DNA of 64,000 bases, taken from assembly GCA_025602915.1 (NCBI GenBank), contig JAHLJZ010000002.1:124001-188000 (forward strand). Reading direction: 5' to 3'. The first letter of the stretch is position 1; every line of letters begins with the position of its first letter. Shown here piece by piece: positions 34,329-44,459 of the stretch. Made by a program: the position numbers and the translations under genes. Origin of the DNA: Paraphysoderma sedebokerense (lineage: Eukaryota; Blastocladiomycota; Physodermatomycetes; Physodermatales; Physodermataceae). The notes below the pieces were generated by a model, which saw nothing but the letters and a program-made list of their open reading frames with translations, was not told the DNA's origin and did no database searches.

Positions 34329-34613
34329 TTAACAATCCAAGAACAAACAGGGTCCGTCACCAGTACCACGCTCCTTGGCTCCTCGTTCTTTTTCCCGTTC
34401 TCTTGCTTGTTCCCTTTCTCTATGTTTCTGCCCATGCTCTCCTTCTCCACTACTACCTCTACTAGATGTGAAAGCCTCAATCATAGGTGAAGAGTCGCTA
34501 CCAAAAGGAGTGCCGAGTTCTTGGGAACTATCGTTGATTGAGCGGCATTCTGCCAATTGACAAAGAACCAAGGCGGTTACAAAAAGTAATACAGATGTTG
34601 CGGGGAATTTCAT
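34329..34613 (-). CDS. Secreted peptide precursor 2
   Basis: 94 residues. Signal peptide MKFPATSVLLFVTALVLCQL then AECR, followed by SSQELGTPFGSD, a Ser/Gly spacer and a shorter charged stretch (KHREREQAREREKERGAKER). It ends GTGDGPCLFLDC, a reduced version of the two-Cys tail without the Trp. The AECR and SQELGTP portions match precursors 3-5 (SQELLT). A CATAAATA box lies at 34,781-34,788. Confidence 0.75.
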   Translation of the reverse strand: MKFPATSVLLFVTALVLCQLAECRSINDSSQELGTPFGSDSSPMIEAFTSSRGSSGEGEHGQKHREREQAREREKERGAKERGTGDGPCLFLDC

Positions 34614-34780
34614 GGCGTGAGATAAATCATCGACTAATACAAAAGAAAATCAAATAATTGTTATATTTCAAGTCCATTTGGTGAAGCATGAAAACAAGAG
34701 GCCACTTACATTCTTTAAAAAATCAGTATATTGCGAAGGAAACTGTTTTTATGTTGAAAGAGAGTAGGTGACAACCCAAC

Positions 34781-34788
34781 TATTTATG
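34781..34788 (-). promoter_or_regulatory. TATA-like box of precursor 2
   Basis: CATAAATA on the gene strand, 168 bp before the ATG. Confidence 0.5.
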
Positions 34789-34930
34789 CCTCGGAAAAAA
34801 TTAATATGATGATAAAACCAATCAATTATAATATTGTTCGTAATTTCTAACTTAGCATGATGTACCAAATATATAATGGATTCTGGCAACCATCTGCTGA
34901 CTTCATAAGATTCTAAAGCTTTGTCCCACA

Positions 34931-35123
34931 CTTATTCACCCGTATTCATTGAGTTTCTCCGTTTGTAAGAATCCAAGATTCATTCTCAGAAATTCTCAAA
35001 ACCTAATCATGAAGACCTGGATTGTACATTACCCATGTCGATAACAGAGTGGATGCATGGTTACCCCTGTTTTTATCCCTTTTGTTGTTGATCCCCAGCA
35101 TGAGTATCAATTTTATTCACCCT
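34931..35123 (-). promoter_or_regulatory. Paired upstream element, precursor 2
   Basis: CTTATTCACCC at 34,931-34,941 and TTATTCACCCT at 35,113-35,123, 182 bp apart, as in precursor 1. Confidence 0.5.
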
Positions 35124-35650
35124 CTCTGCATAATGCTTGATCGGTTCATATCAATTTGAGTATATTTGCCATGCCGCTCAATATTTTTCTGATAGTAGCG
35201 TTGACTGAATACAGTATTCGGATATTTGGTAACTGTCAAATTGCAACCCCTTCTTCCACTCCACCAGCCACCTGGATATTGGGCAATACGGCCGATCCAT
35301 GATGAGTTTCATTAACGGTTACAAGTTGGTAGCTCCAGAGTTCTGACGACTCTCGTTAATTGGTGATCGATCAATTAATCAGTTATCTCAACTGTTGTTT
35401 GCAAATCGATAAGAGGTCTCTCATTTATATTGGTGAGAGTTCGTTGCAGAGATATGGTCGAATCTAGTCTGATATCTTGTGCACCAAAGTGAGCGAGTTA
35501 TTTTGAAGGTGAAAAACCGGACAAAAAAATGATCGACATAGTATTGCAGGGACACCAAAAGAAGTCGACATATATATTAATATTTATTATGACATAATCG
35601 TGTTGAATACAAGTAAGATAATTTGTAAATTTAAACAATTCCCTTAGAGT
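35124..35650. other. Intergenic inside peptide array
   Basis: No gene seen; 3' flank of precursor 3 and distal upstream DNA of precursor 2. Confidence 0.35.
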
Positions 35651-36019
35651 TTAACATTTTACCCACACTCCATTTACAAGACATTTCCCTTCTCGACGTC
35701 TTTCTCTTTCTCTTTCTCTTCTCTCACGCTCTTCTCTTTCTTTTCTTCTTTTCTCAAACTCCTTTTGTCTCTCTCTTCTTTCTCGTTCCCGTTCTTCTCT
35801 CTCACGCTCTCTCTTCTCTCTCTCTTGTCTCTCTCTCTCTCTTTTTCTGTCTTGTCTGTCACGGTCTCTTCTTCGCTCACGTCGTTCAGCCGCTGCATCT
35901 GAGAGATGAGAAGCTTCTCCGGTGGGAGTGAGGAGTTCTTGGCTGCCTTCAATCAAGGGCCGGCATTCCGCCACTTGGAAAATAGCTAATGCGGCGACGA
36001 AAAGTAGAATTAGTTTCAT
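35651..36019 (-). CDS. Secreted Arg/Glu-rich peptide precursor 3
   Basis: 122 residues. Signal MKLILLFVAALAIFQVAEC, then RPLIEGSQELLTPTGEA, then about 70 residues almost entirely Arg, Glu, Lys and Asp with very many dibasic sites, and the tail GKCLVNGVWVKC. The tail has two Cys eight residues apart with a Trp between. The longest charged region of the array. TATAAATA at 36,163-36,170 and a 5'-UTR intron (TTCTTAG acceptor just before the ATG). The charged stretch could form a single alpha helix; processing at dibasic sites is an alternative. Confidence 0.78.
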   Translation of the reverse strand: MKLILLFVAALAIFQVAECRPLIEGSQELLTPTGEASHLSDAAAERRERRRDRDRQDRKRERERQEREKREREREERERERRERQKEFEKRRKEREERERRERERERRREGKCLVNGVWVKC

Positions 36020-36162
36020 GGTCGGATCCTAAGAATCAGGTAAGTTTGGTTAGTATCAAATTCTTAACGATACGACTGAGGAATGGTGAGTTTGCTTTAC
36101 ATACGATTTTGCGGCTATCTCAAGATGATCTTTGGAGGTTTCCTTCAGGAGGGGGAAGTCGA

Positions 36163-36170
36163 TATTTATA
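36163..36170 (-). promoter_or_regulatory. TATA box of precursor 3
   Basis: TATAAATA on the gene strand, 144 bp before the ATG. Confidence 0.55.
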
Positions 36171-36299
36171 TTTTTGTTGGGTCAAAGCAGCACATTGGCT
36201 TAGATGCTTATTCCCTGATCTCAATTGTTCATCTGCCGCGCGATACAGAAATTAACCCACCCCTCTTGCAGAAAGCATGTCCCATGTTAATATAACATA

Positions 36300-37145
36300 G
36301 AGTGCCGGCAAGGTTTTTAAGATCATAAGGTATCACTCCTGACATGTGTAAAAAGCTTAATCTCCTAATACCATATTATCGAATTATAATTAAATTCCTT
36401 TGAGCGCGTTGGGCAAAGTTCAGGTCTAGAAGGATATTGTATAACCCCGGATGGCAATTTGCGACCATTGTAATCTTTGACCACTACATGACCATTCAAT
36501 GTTAATGTTACCGAATTAATATGCAGAAATTTGGTTAACCTTGACGCAACTGTATTTTACAAGGGTAGGATGCTAAAAGGAGATGTCGGTTGGATTGCTG
36601 CTGGAGAGAATTTTTTAATTCATGGGCGAGATTTCAAAGATAAGTCTTTACAGAATTGAATTTCTATAAATATCTATTTGTACTGTAAGGTGGTATGTTG
36701 AACATGTGAGATAGGGTGAAATCAGCCCGTGTTCCTGCTCAATTACATTATACACAGTGAAGAACGGTTTTTGAATGATAGCAAGGGTTCCACTGTGATA
36801 TTATATCTGATGGCTTTATTTCCAAAACAAATGTGGTTTATGAACATGTGGCATTCAATGATCAATCTTAAACTGGTTTCAACGCCTATCACACCCGGGA
36901 AGACGTGCTAGACTTCAAATGGAAAGGTTTGTATGGATTTCTGAAACCTTGCTCGCATCGAAAATAAATCTGGTCTACAAATTACTGCCGCCTAAAGCTG
37001 TTGCTCTCATCAGGTCTATCATTATTCCATATTTATTCAAATTGAGTAGTATAGAATATTTGATAAGATTTTAGGCTTATAAAATCACAATACACATATA
37101 AAACGACATATGACTGAAAACACTAATTTCGAGCAGTAAGCAATT
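36300..37145. other. Intergenic inside peptide array
   Basis: About 850 bp without a recognised gene; GGGTGAAAT near 36,715 on the plus strand only loosely resembles the upstream element. Confidence 0.35.
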
Positions 37146-37502
37146 CTACGGATTGCGTCTTCGGCGACGCTCTTCTCTCTCTCGTTCTCTCTCCCGTCGT
37201 CTTTCCTCTCTGTCTTCACGTTCTTTCTGTCTTCGTTCTCTTTCTCTTTCTCTTCTCTCTCTTTCTTCTTCTTGCTGTTGTCTTCGGCGCTCCTCTCTCT
37301 CGCGACGCCTTTCTTCTTCTCGTCTTCGACGTCCATTTCTCCCTTCTCCAGGATGCTCACCTGGAATTCTGGATGCAACCGCTTTTGAGGAACCAGCAGC
37401 AGAGGTCAGAAGTTCTTGACTACCTTCTATTGCTGGACGACATTGGGCCACTTGAAGGATCACCAAGACGATGGCAAGGAGTAAGACAGGAGAAAATTTC
37501 AT
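37146..37502 (-). CDS. Secreted Arg/Glu-rich peptide precursor 4
   Basis: 118 residues. Signal MKFSPVLLLAIVLVILQVAQ, then CRPAIEGSQELLTSAAGSS and PGEGRNGRRRREEE, and an Arg/Glu stretch of about 65 residues to the end (RRRRRNP). The two-Cys tail is absent. Closest to precursor 5, which shares SQELLTSA and PGEGRNGRRRREEE. The 5'-UTR intron is 37,580-37,512 (GTAAGT...TTGGCAG). A TATAAAT box is at 37,651-37,657. Confidence 0.75.
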   Translation of the reverse strand: MKFSPVLLLAIVLVILQVAQCRPAIEGSQELLTSAAGSSKAVASRIPGEHPGEGRNGRRRREEERRREREERRRQQQEEERERRERERERRQKEREDREERRREREREREERRRRRNP

Positions 37503-37650
37503 TGCGGGGATCTGCCAAGAAAATTAATTGCTTGGTAAATTGAGCTTTGCATATCATCAGACTAAAGATTCAGTACTTACTTTTCTGCGTTATAGTCAAA
37601 GAAAGTTTAGAGATTGACTGCTGAACCTCTCGTCCCGAATCTGACCGCGA

Positions 37651-37657
37651 ATTTATA
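37651..37657 (-). promoter_or_regulatory. TATA box of precursor 4
   Basis: TATAAAT on the gene strand, 149 bp before the ATG. A TTATTCACCCT element lies further upstream at about 38,043-38,053. Confidence 0.5.
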
Positions 37658-38052
37658 GATCGAGCCTGGGGCGAAAGGCACATTGGGTATTGGACTACGA
37701 CACATGTAACTTTCCCCTTCTTATCGTTGTGCTGAAGAACGCATGTAATAAACTCACAATTTGAAAAGCAAAGTTCGACTAGAGAATATTCCAGATATTG
37801 TTCCTGTTGAACAGATGGTGGATGGTTGTTGCATTCAAGACACTAGAAGGCAGACCATGAAAGCTCGGCATGTATGTTACGAGCTAGTTTTCAGCACCAA
37901 TATTAGTCGAGCATATGACTTAAAAGGATAGGGTACATCTAAAACGGACCGCATTCAGATGTCAACCCGAAGCTGAAGAATGACAATACGGTACCTGAGG
38001 GAAAACTCTTATCCGCGAGCAGAATTAACGTGCAAGCAGACCTTATTCACCC

Positions 38053-38645
38053 TGCCCTTTGTTATCTGTGACGAATATGCTGTTCCACGATCCGGCAGAA
38101 ACAATCCCAATATCTAAGCTATAAATACTGAATAATTAATATATGGGGGAACGATCTTCAGTAATCGCTCAAATATACTGATATAGCTGAACACAAAGCA
38201 TGGCATTAAAGGCAAACCTCGATGCCCGATGGCTTTAATGCCGCTTTCAAATCCTCACGCAGGATGTTCAAGGAGTCAAATGTATTGCGTAATAGTAACT
38301 GTTTCCACGTTTTACATGCGTACGTATGACTTTATTAACAATTCGTCTTTTTGAATGAAGCGGTCTCAGAAACACTCATAGAATTTGAATCAAAATCTTG
38401 TTCTCATCTTGTTCTCATCTTGTTCTCATCAAAAATATTCCTATGTGGAGCATACAGATCGCGCAAATACCATCATCAACATCACTAGGTCAAGCTACAC
38501 ATACAGAGTTTATTTAAAGTGTTCAATTTAGCAAAATTAACATTGCCATGTATCCTGACTATGATTATTTGATATCTAATTATCTTTCTCGGAAGACTAA
38601 TTTTAGCTTTATAACTAGCCATCACCGAATGAATATTTGCCATTT
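38053..38645. other. Intergenic inside peptide array
   Basis: No gene. A short tandem repeat of an 11-bp unit (TTGTTCTCATC) occupies roughly 38,396-38,430. Confidence 0.45.
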
Positions 38646-39002
38646 CTAAGGACTTCTTCGAGGTCTCTCGTCCCTTTCTCTTTGTCTCTCCTGTTCTCTG
38701 TCGCTTCTTTCTTGCATTTCAGCAAAACTTCTTTCTCTTGCTATTTCTTTTCTTTCTTTTTCCTCTTCCTGTCCCTGTCTTCTCTGCTCTTCTCTCTCGC
38801 GACGACTTTCTTCTTCCCGTCTTCGTCGCCCATTTCTTCCTTCTCCCGGACTATCGTCTGAAAACGACAAAGCCTCGCTAAGGGTCGAGAATTCACCACC
38901 AGCAGAAGTAAGGAGTTCTTGGCTGCCGATAACTGGACGGCATTGGGCCAATTGGCAGAGAACCAACGCGACGAAAAAGACTAATAGCGGGGAGAATTTC
39001 AT
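38646..39002 (-). CDS. Secreted Arg/Glu-rich peptide precursor 5
   Basis: 118 residues. Signal MKFSPLLVFFVALVLCQLAQ then CRPVIGSQELLTSAGG, the acidic SEALSFSDDSPGEGRNG, and a charged region less regular than in precursor 4 (EEEKERKEIARERSFAEMQE), ending DERPRRSP with no Cys tail. The start is the MKFSP methionine; another ATG 15 bp upstream is not conserved. A recent duplicate of precursor 4: the upstream regions 37,640-38,060 and 39,190-39,620 are also alike. Confidence 0.75.
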   Translation of the reverse strand: MKFSPLLVFFVALVLCQLAQCRPVIGSQELLTSAGGEFSTLSEALSFSDDSPGEGRNGRRRREEESRREREEQRRQGQEEEKERKEIARERSFAEMQERSDREQERQRERDERPRRSP

Positions 39003-39169
39003 TGTCACAGTCTGCAAAAAGCAGAGAGGTGTTAATGATTTTTATCAATGTCCCAGACTGTGAGAGAAGGAGTAAAATAGAATAGACATACCCTAATTTT
39101 TTGTTGTGTATAATCCGGTTATAGTGTTCAGATATGCTGCTGATGATTCTTCCTCCGGGAATGCCGGCA

Positions 39170-39177
39170 TATTTATA
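39170..39177 (-). promoter_or_regulatory. TATA box of precursor 5
   Basis: TATAAATA on the gene strand, 168 bp before the ATG. Confidence 0.55.
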
Positions 39178-39619
39178 GCCTTGGTTTCGGGCCAACTGCA
39201 AATTGATACTGGGTAACAGACAATGGTTCACCATGAGGCATTCCCCGTCTCCCCGTCCTATCGTTGTGCTGACGAAGGCATGTAACTCTTCAATACCGAA
39301 TACAAAAAAGCTGTCCGTAAACATTGTTAAGCCATTGTTGATATTCGTCGCAGGAGATACAATTAAAATCGAACAAATGCAACTGGATAAGTCGACATGC
39401 CTGTTGCAAGCTAGTTTCCACTTCTGATATTATTCGAGCATATGAATCTTGAGTGTATGTTTCATTTATAACAAACTGCGTTCAGATGTCCACCCGATGC
39501 TGAAGAGTGACAATACGGTACCTAAGGGAAAAACTCTTTTTCCGCGTACAAAATTTATTCAGCAATCGCGAGGTCTCCGGAGTCAACGCGCAGACTGGTT
39601 CACCCCCGCCCTTTGTAAG

Positions 39620-40201
39620 TCGTCTCGAATCGGAGCGCAACAATGCCACGATTAATTTGTAAATTCTTATTATACTTTTAAAGATTTTTCAATTGCTATA
39701 TGATCTTCCAAAAATTTGCATATTGATGTAGAACGACATTCAATATAGAACTGTAATAACTGTGGACGGTTTCGAAGTGTTTTATAGTTTGCCGTTCTTT
39801 AAAATTTTGAATAATACAGATATGTTTGCGTTTCCTACTAGTAAAGCACTGTGGTAGATCAGTCTGGGATCAGACTACCATTTTCCTGGAAGCACTGAAA
39901 TCGTCGGTAAATTTTCTTACAGTTTCCACTCCAAGAAATTGGGTATCCAGTCATCTGCGAGAGCCATAATTATAAGAAAAGTGAGAATTGGGATCGGGAA
40001 TGATTAGTTAAATGTGGAAGATTTGGAACCACAATAACGAAAGATGGAAACAGGAGAGCAACCAGCATCACGCCAGACTAATCAATATATGTATTCTCAA
40101 ATTGATACAAATAGTACATCATTTATAACAAGTCAATGATAATTCGCCAGTTTCAGCGTTCAGTCTCTACTCAATCTATATGGCAAACTGAGGCATCCTT
40201 T
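39620..40201. other. Intergenic inside peptide array
   Basis: No gene seen. Confidence 0.35.
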
Positions 40202-40450
40202 CTAACAAGGTACCCAACGACCTCGTTCAAGACATTTTCCTTCGCGGCGACGTCGTCGTCTTTCTCTATCTCTTCTTCTACGGCGTCTTTCTTCCTCATC
40301 AGTTTGACCGTCAACTTCTTGACCTGAAGTGGTAAGGTCATCACTGGCAACGAGGGCTTCATTTTCAGCAATAGGCTGACATTCGGTTACTTGAAAGAGG
40401 GCCAATAAGGCAATGATGAGGAGTAAGGATGTTGCGACAGAGAATTTCAT
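40202..40450 (-). CDS. Secreted Arg/Glu-rich peptide precursor 6
   Basis: 82 residues. Signal MKFSVATSLLLIIALLALFQ then VTECQPIAENEALVASDD, a Thr/Gly acidic spacer, a short basic stretch (EEERRRRRRDRERRRRRREG) and the tail KCLERGRWVPC with the two Cys and Trp. The signal is nearly the same as in precursors 7 and 8, forming a second subgroup. A 5'-UTR intron lies between a GTACGT donor upstream and an ACACTAG acceptor next to the ATG. Confidence 0.78.
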   Translation of the reverse strand: MKFSVATSLLLIIALLALFQVTECQPIAENEALVASDDLTTSGQEVDGQTDEEERRRRRRDRERRRRRREGKCLERGRWVPC

Positions 40451-40622
40451 GATGCCTAGTGTGTTCTGTACTCTGGGAATCAAGGACAGTTGTCAGTTGA
40501 TGCGATAAGACTTACAATCAAGTATGCAAGCAATATAAACTATGAATATATCGAGAAAGTGTTACGTACGATTTCTGTTAGTCGATCCACGATACAGACA
40601 TTTCCGATGCGGGCAGGGCCGC

Positions 40623-40630
40623 AATTTATA
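40623..40630 (-). promoter_or_regulatory. TATA box of precursor 6
   Basis: TATAAATT on the gene strand, 173 bp before the ATG. Confidence 0.55.
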
Positions 40631-40639
40631 CTTGAAATT

Positions 40640-41464
40640 CTGTCAAAACGCATCTGAGCAATATAGCTTATTTCATTCAAATCCTTCGTAGTTGCGGCGA
40701 CATATGATGCGTACTGTTACATATCTTGGGCTAAATATTTATTTGTTTTGTCTCAAAATACTCGGGGCTTGGCTGTGCAACCATCAGTTTCTACTTGGCA
40801 CTGAATTTCTATTCAGGGTTGAAATTTTCGCAGAGGCTAACAAAAGCGTGTCTTGTCCTGCTGATTTAAGAAGCAGGATTTATGCTAAGCGTATTCAACA
40901 GACGCCGATAGAGTACAATGATACTGGAGGATTAAGCTTGCCAAACCTTCAGCCTTAATATTGTTATTTTGCATGTTTACAATAGGCGATGGGTCCCAAT
41001 ACTGTCCCAATTGTGGGGCAATGGCACCTGAAACTCTCGTCGCCGATTAGAACTTTCTTATTTTATTCAGAAGTTTCAAATAAGAAATCGTAACTCTTAT
41101 TGCAGGACCGATGATGTGCTTGTTATGAGTTACTGAGTTGCTATATTTACATTGATTTTGCGTCATGCTTCATTCATCGTATCACAAAGATTATCAAAAA
41201 CACCTGATTATCAGTTACATTCTGTAAACGGAACTGTCAACGTACAGTTTTCATTTGATTTTTTTTTGTTCAAGTATTGCATGAAATGCATAAAAAAAAC
41301 CTTTTTGAATGAAGCTTTTGCTGGCTTCACACTAAGTCCGGAAATTATAAATGCCTGAAGTAGGGAAACAGGCGGGATCCAATCAACAAGCCCAGCTGTA
41401 TTCAAAACAATTACAGTAATGTCATGAGAGTTACAACATTGCTAAATTATTGTGACCATACATT
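40640..41464. other. Intergenic inside peptide array
   Basis: About 820 bp without a recognised gene. Confidence 0.35.
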
Positions 41465-41689
41465 TTAAATTCTTTGCTCTGTAGCCTGTCTGAGTATATC
41501 GGCCGCTGTCGTTAACATGGTACCCAACGTCCATTCTCCGTCTCCATGTCGATGATTGGAGGCAGTAAGGGCATCTGCATGAGGAGACGATAGTTGTCCG
41601 GTGCCATCAGTGGGTTGGCACTCGGTTACTTGAAAGAGCGCCACTATGACGATAACGAAAAGTAAGGAGGTTGCGACCGAAAATTTCAT
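41465..41689 (-). CDS. Secreted peptide precursor 7, frame-shifted tail
   Basis: 74 residues as annotated: signal MKFSVATSLLFVIVIVALFQ then VTECQPTDGTGQLSSPHADA and a His/Gly segment. The Arg/Glu stretch is missing. The annotated frame ends in WTLGTMLTTAADILRQATE. In another frame the same DNA (about 41,512-41,535) reads NGRWVPC followed by TAA, exactly the tail of precursors 6 and 8. So this copy has lost the linker and shifted out of frame just before the tail. It may be a decaying gene or a variant with a new C-terminus. Confidence 0.65.
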   Translation of the reverse strand: MKFSVATSLLFVIVIVALFQVTECQPTDGTGQLSSPHADALTASNHRHGDGEWTLGTMLTTAADILRQATEQRI

Positions 41690-41856
41690 ATTGGACTTTC
41701 AGAGTTGCAGGTTTGGATGTGGTAATGCTGAAAGGGAAAAGCTGCTGTCAGACGTCCGCGTTTACAGTCAAACATTTAGAGGGTACTCACGGAAAAATTG
41801 TTCTTGAAAAGATGATTCCAAGGAACTCGGGTACTTTTCGATTTGGAAGACCTCTC

Positions 41857-41864
41857 TATTTATA
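41857..41864 (-). promoter_or_regulatory. TATA box of precursor 7
   Basis: TATAAATA within ACATATAAATAGAGAGG on the gene strand, 168 bp before the ATG; almost the same sequence at precursor 8. Confidence 0.6.
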
Positions 41865-42049
41865 TGTTTCCCATGTTTGCCGGAGCAACAGCTTAACAAT
41901 TTTAGATTCCTTTGCCAACGGCGTGGTCTGAGCGCCTGCATCTTCAAAACAATCTGGTAATGATCATCCTACCCCGAACTGATCAACATCTGCTAGCTAA
42001 CTACTGTTTTTACGTAGGAAACGCCACTATCTATAGCAGTAGTGACATC

Positions 42050-42290
42050 AAAATTAAGTGAAACAAATGCTGAATCGCCCTTCTGACTGCTGATGCAGGT
42101 TTGCTGCTGAAGTTGTCAAACACAACGCCGGTTAATCACTATTGTTCAGATAAAATTAGCTTTCCAAGAACCCGGGAAAAATATTTAGCCTTATTACTGC
42201 TATTTTTAACATCTACTTCAAATCACAAAATAGCGACAACTGAATGATGTCCAGGCAAGGCTGAATTGCTCTTTGAATTTTGTCGAGCAT
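42050..42290. repeat. Dispersed unit of about 190 bp (one unit plus part)
   Basis: Contains GCTGCTGAAGTTGTCAAAC, CAACGCCGGTTAATCAC and ATTAGCTTTCC in the same order as the tandem units at 43,562-43,930, followed by the beginning of another unit (GAATGATGTCC at 42,242). Confidence 0.6.
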
Positions 42291-42811
42291 TTGAAACTAC
42301 CTTCACCGGATGTATGGATTGCGTATTGCAGAGGGTGAAGTGAAGGGGCGGCGTTCCAGAGTGACAAACAGAAATACCCTTGTTCAATCGAACAAGACTG
42401 ATCTGAAATTCGTTACTCGAGCACTTTAAGTAAAATTCGATAATGAAGGAGTATACTTGATACATAGATTCATGTCTTATAAGATGTTATTGATTGAATA
42501 GAAGCAGAGTAGATGAGATACCCAGCGCGTAAAAAAGGTTACCAACCAAGACAAGACCAAATTTTGTTCGCAGACAGAGCTATTGAATACCAGAAATAAC
42601 AGTATCGTCTTCTGCCCAATAAACCTTCTGGAGCCTTCGTGTTTGCCTATTAAATTATCAAATTGAGCGATTTACATTTGGTCTCAGAGTAATTGAAACT
42701 GACCTCACAATTACGTTTCGATAATTTCTGTGGTTCTTATGATAATAAATTCAATATATTTTCAGTTCTGTTGTCTTATTATTCACTTCTTATTCGTAAC
42801 TTCGATATAAA
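42291..42811. other. Intergenic inside peptide array
   Basis: No gene seen; 3' flank of precursor 8. Confidence 0.35.
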
Positions 42812-43192
42812 TTAGGGGCATGGTCCCCAACGCCCATTCCCAATACATTCCTTCCTTTCACGATTTTTGCGTTCTTCTTCTCTTTTACGTCTTTCGCTCT
42901 CGCTGTTTTCTCCGTCTTCATTACCAGTAGAGCCATCGCCAGGACATGGTACCCAACGCCCATTCCCAATACATTCCATCCCTTCACGTATTTTCCGTTC
43001 TTCTTCTCTTTTACGTCTTTCGCTCTCTGTGATTTCTCCATCATTATTTCCATTTCCAGGTTTTGAAGCAGTAGAGCCAACGGCATGAGATGTTAGTTGT
43101 CCGCTACCATTGATGGGTTGGCACTCGGTTACTTGAAAGAGCGCTACGATTGCGACAAGGAAAAGTAAAGAGGTTGCGACCGAAAATTTCAT
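42812..43192 (-). CDS. Secreted precursor 8 with two peptide repeats
   Basis: 126 residues. Signal MKFSVATSLLFLVAIVALFQ then VTECQPINGSGQLTSHAV. Two tandem repeats follow. Each has an acidic SES, a dibasic block (ERRKREEERK) and a core: ECIGNGRWVPCPGDG in the first and ECIGNGRWGPCP in the second. The repeats are about 47 residues apart and separated by an acidic spacer. Two near-identical cores separated by dibasic sites are the layout of Kex2-processed repeat precursors; that processing is inferred. TATA box at 43,364-43,371. Confidence 0.8.
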   Translation of the reverse strand: MKFSVATSLLFLVAIVALFQVTECQPINGSGQLTSHAVGSTASKPGNGNNDGEITESERRKREEERKIREGMECIGNGRWVPCPGDGSTGNEDGENSESERRKREEERKNRERKECIGNGRWGPCP

Positions 43193-43363
43193 GTTTTTTT
43201 GATTTTTAAGGAAGTAGAAGATTCGAATACTGAAGAGAAAGCATTGCGGTCAGACTTCGGCTTTAAGGGTCAATGATTGAGAATGTACTCACGGGAAATT
43301 TGCTTTTGAAAGGATTATTCCAACAAAATTGTCTGGGGTACTTTCCAATGTGAAAGACCTCGC

Positions 43364-43371
43364 TATTTATA
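43364..43371 (-). promoter_or_regulatory. TATA box of precursor 8
   Basis: TATAAATA on the gene strand, 172 bp before the ATG. Confidence 0.6.
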
Positions 43372-43561
43372 TGTTTCTCATTTTCGCCGGAGTAACTGCT
43401 TATTAATTTTAAACAATTGTGGCAACGGCGTGGTCTGAATCGTCTGCATGTTCATAACAATTAGAGATTGACCGTCTTACCCGCATTTATTACCCGAACT
43501 GATCAATACATGTTGCTAAGATCCGCTTTTACGTAGACAACGCCATTATCTACTGTATTAA

Positions 43562-43930
43562 TAACAACTGAATGATGTCTAAACAATGTCGAATTGCCCT
43601 TCTGATTTTTGCGGCGGGATCGCTGCTGAAGCTGTCAAACACAACGCCGGTTAATCACCATTGTTCAGATTAAATTAGCTTTCCGGGAAACTGGGAAAAT
43701 TATTTTACCTTGTTACCGCTACTTTTTAATGTCTACTTCAAATCAGAAAACAACGACAACCGAATGATGTCCAAGCAATGTTGAATTTCTCTTCTGACGT
43801 TTGATGCGGGGTTGCTGCTAAAGTTGTCAACCACATTGCCGGTCACTATTATTCAGATATAATTAGCTTTCCGAGAAACCGGGAAAAATATTTTACTTAT
43901 TACCGCTACTTTGTAACGTCTATTTCCGTT
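43562..43930. repeat. Tandem repeat, two units of about 192 bp
   Basis: GAATGATGTC starts at 43,570 and again at 43,762. Both units contain AATTGCCCTTCTGA or a variant, GCTGCTRAAG, CACAACGCCGG or a variant, TTAGCTTTCC and TACCGCTACTT. Lies upstream of precursor 8 and resembles 42,050-42,290 upstream of precursor 7, so it was probably copied together with the gene. Confidence 0.65.
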
Positions 43931-44459
43931 ATCACCTGAAGCTAAGCGAAACTGCGGAAGGTGAAGTTGAGGCAACAATTGATCATGTTCAAAAGTACCA
44001 ACCTGAAGAGCGGATTGTAATCGAATTAGATTGATATCAAAATCGCAATATGGGCGCTTTTTAGAGTGAGTGTTTCTTATATATATATACATATTCTATA
44101 TATTTTAATTCATTAAAATGGAAGAACGGTTCAGTTTAAGGAAAAAACGGAACCGGAAAATATCAACCAACCAAGGAAACACGAAATTCTTCTCGCAAGG
44201 AGATCTATTTGTTAGTGCTTGTAATTAATTTCAGTGTCAGATCAAGCGAATTGTACATCTGGTCTCAGAGTAATCGAAACTGCATTTAAAGCTACATTTC
44301 GATAAATTCTGTATTTCTCACGAATTAATGTTTATTATCATGATGAAATTTCCAATTATTTTCAGTTCTGTGTTCCTTTTATTCACTTGCATATTCCAAG
44401 GATCCACTGACGTCGCCTCTCAATCGATTACGGACACTATTTTATTAAACAAGTGATTG
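43931..44459. other. Intergenic inside peptide array
   Basis: No gene. 44,335-44,400 resembles the 3' flank of precursor 8 (TTTTCAGTTCTGT...TTATTCACTT), supporting a duplicated unit. Confidence 0.4.

Noticed and set aside
35651-37502. Arg/Glu-rich genes as SR splicing factors
   Set aside because: They lack an RNA-recognition domain and SR dipeptides, and each begins with a clear signal peptide.
38396-38430. TTGTTCTCATC direct repeats as a CRISPR-like array
   Set aside because: Units are tandem with no spacers; it is a simple short tandem repeat.
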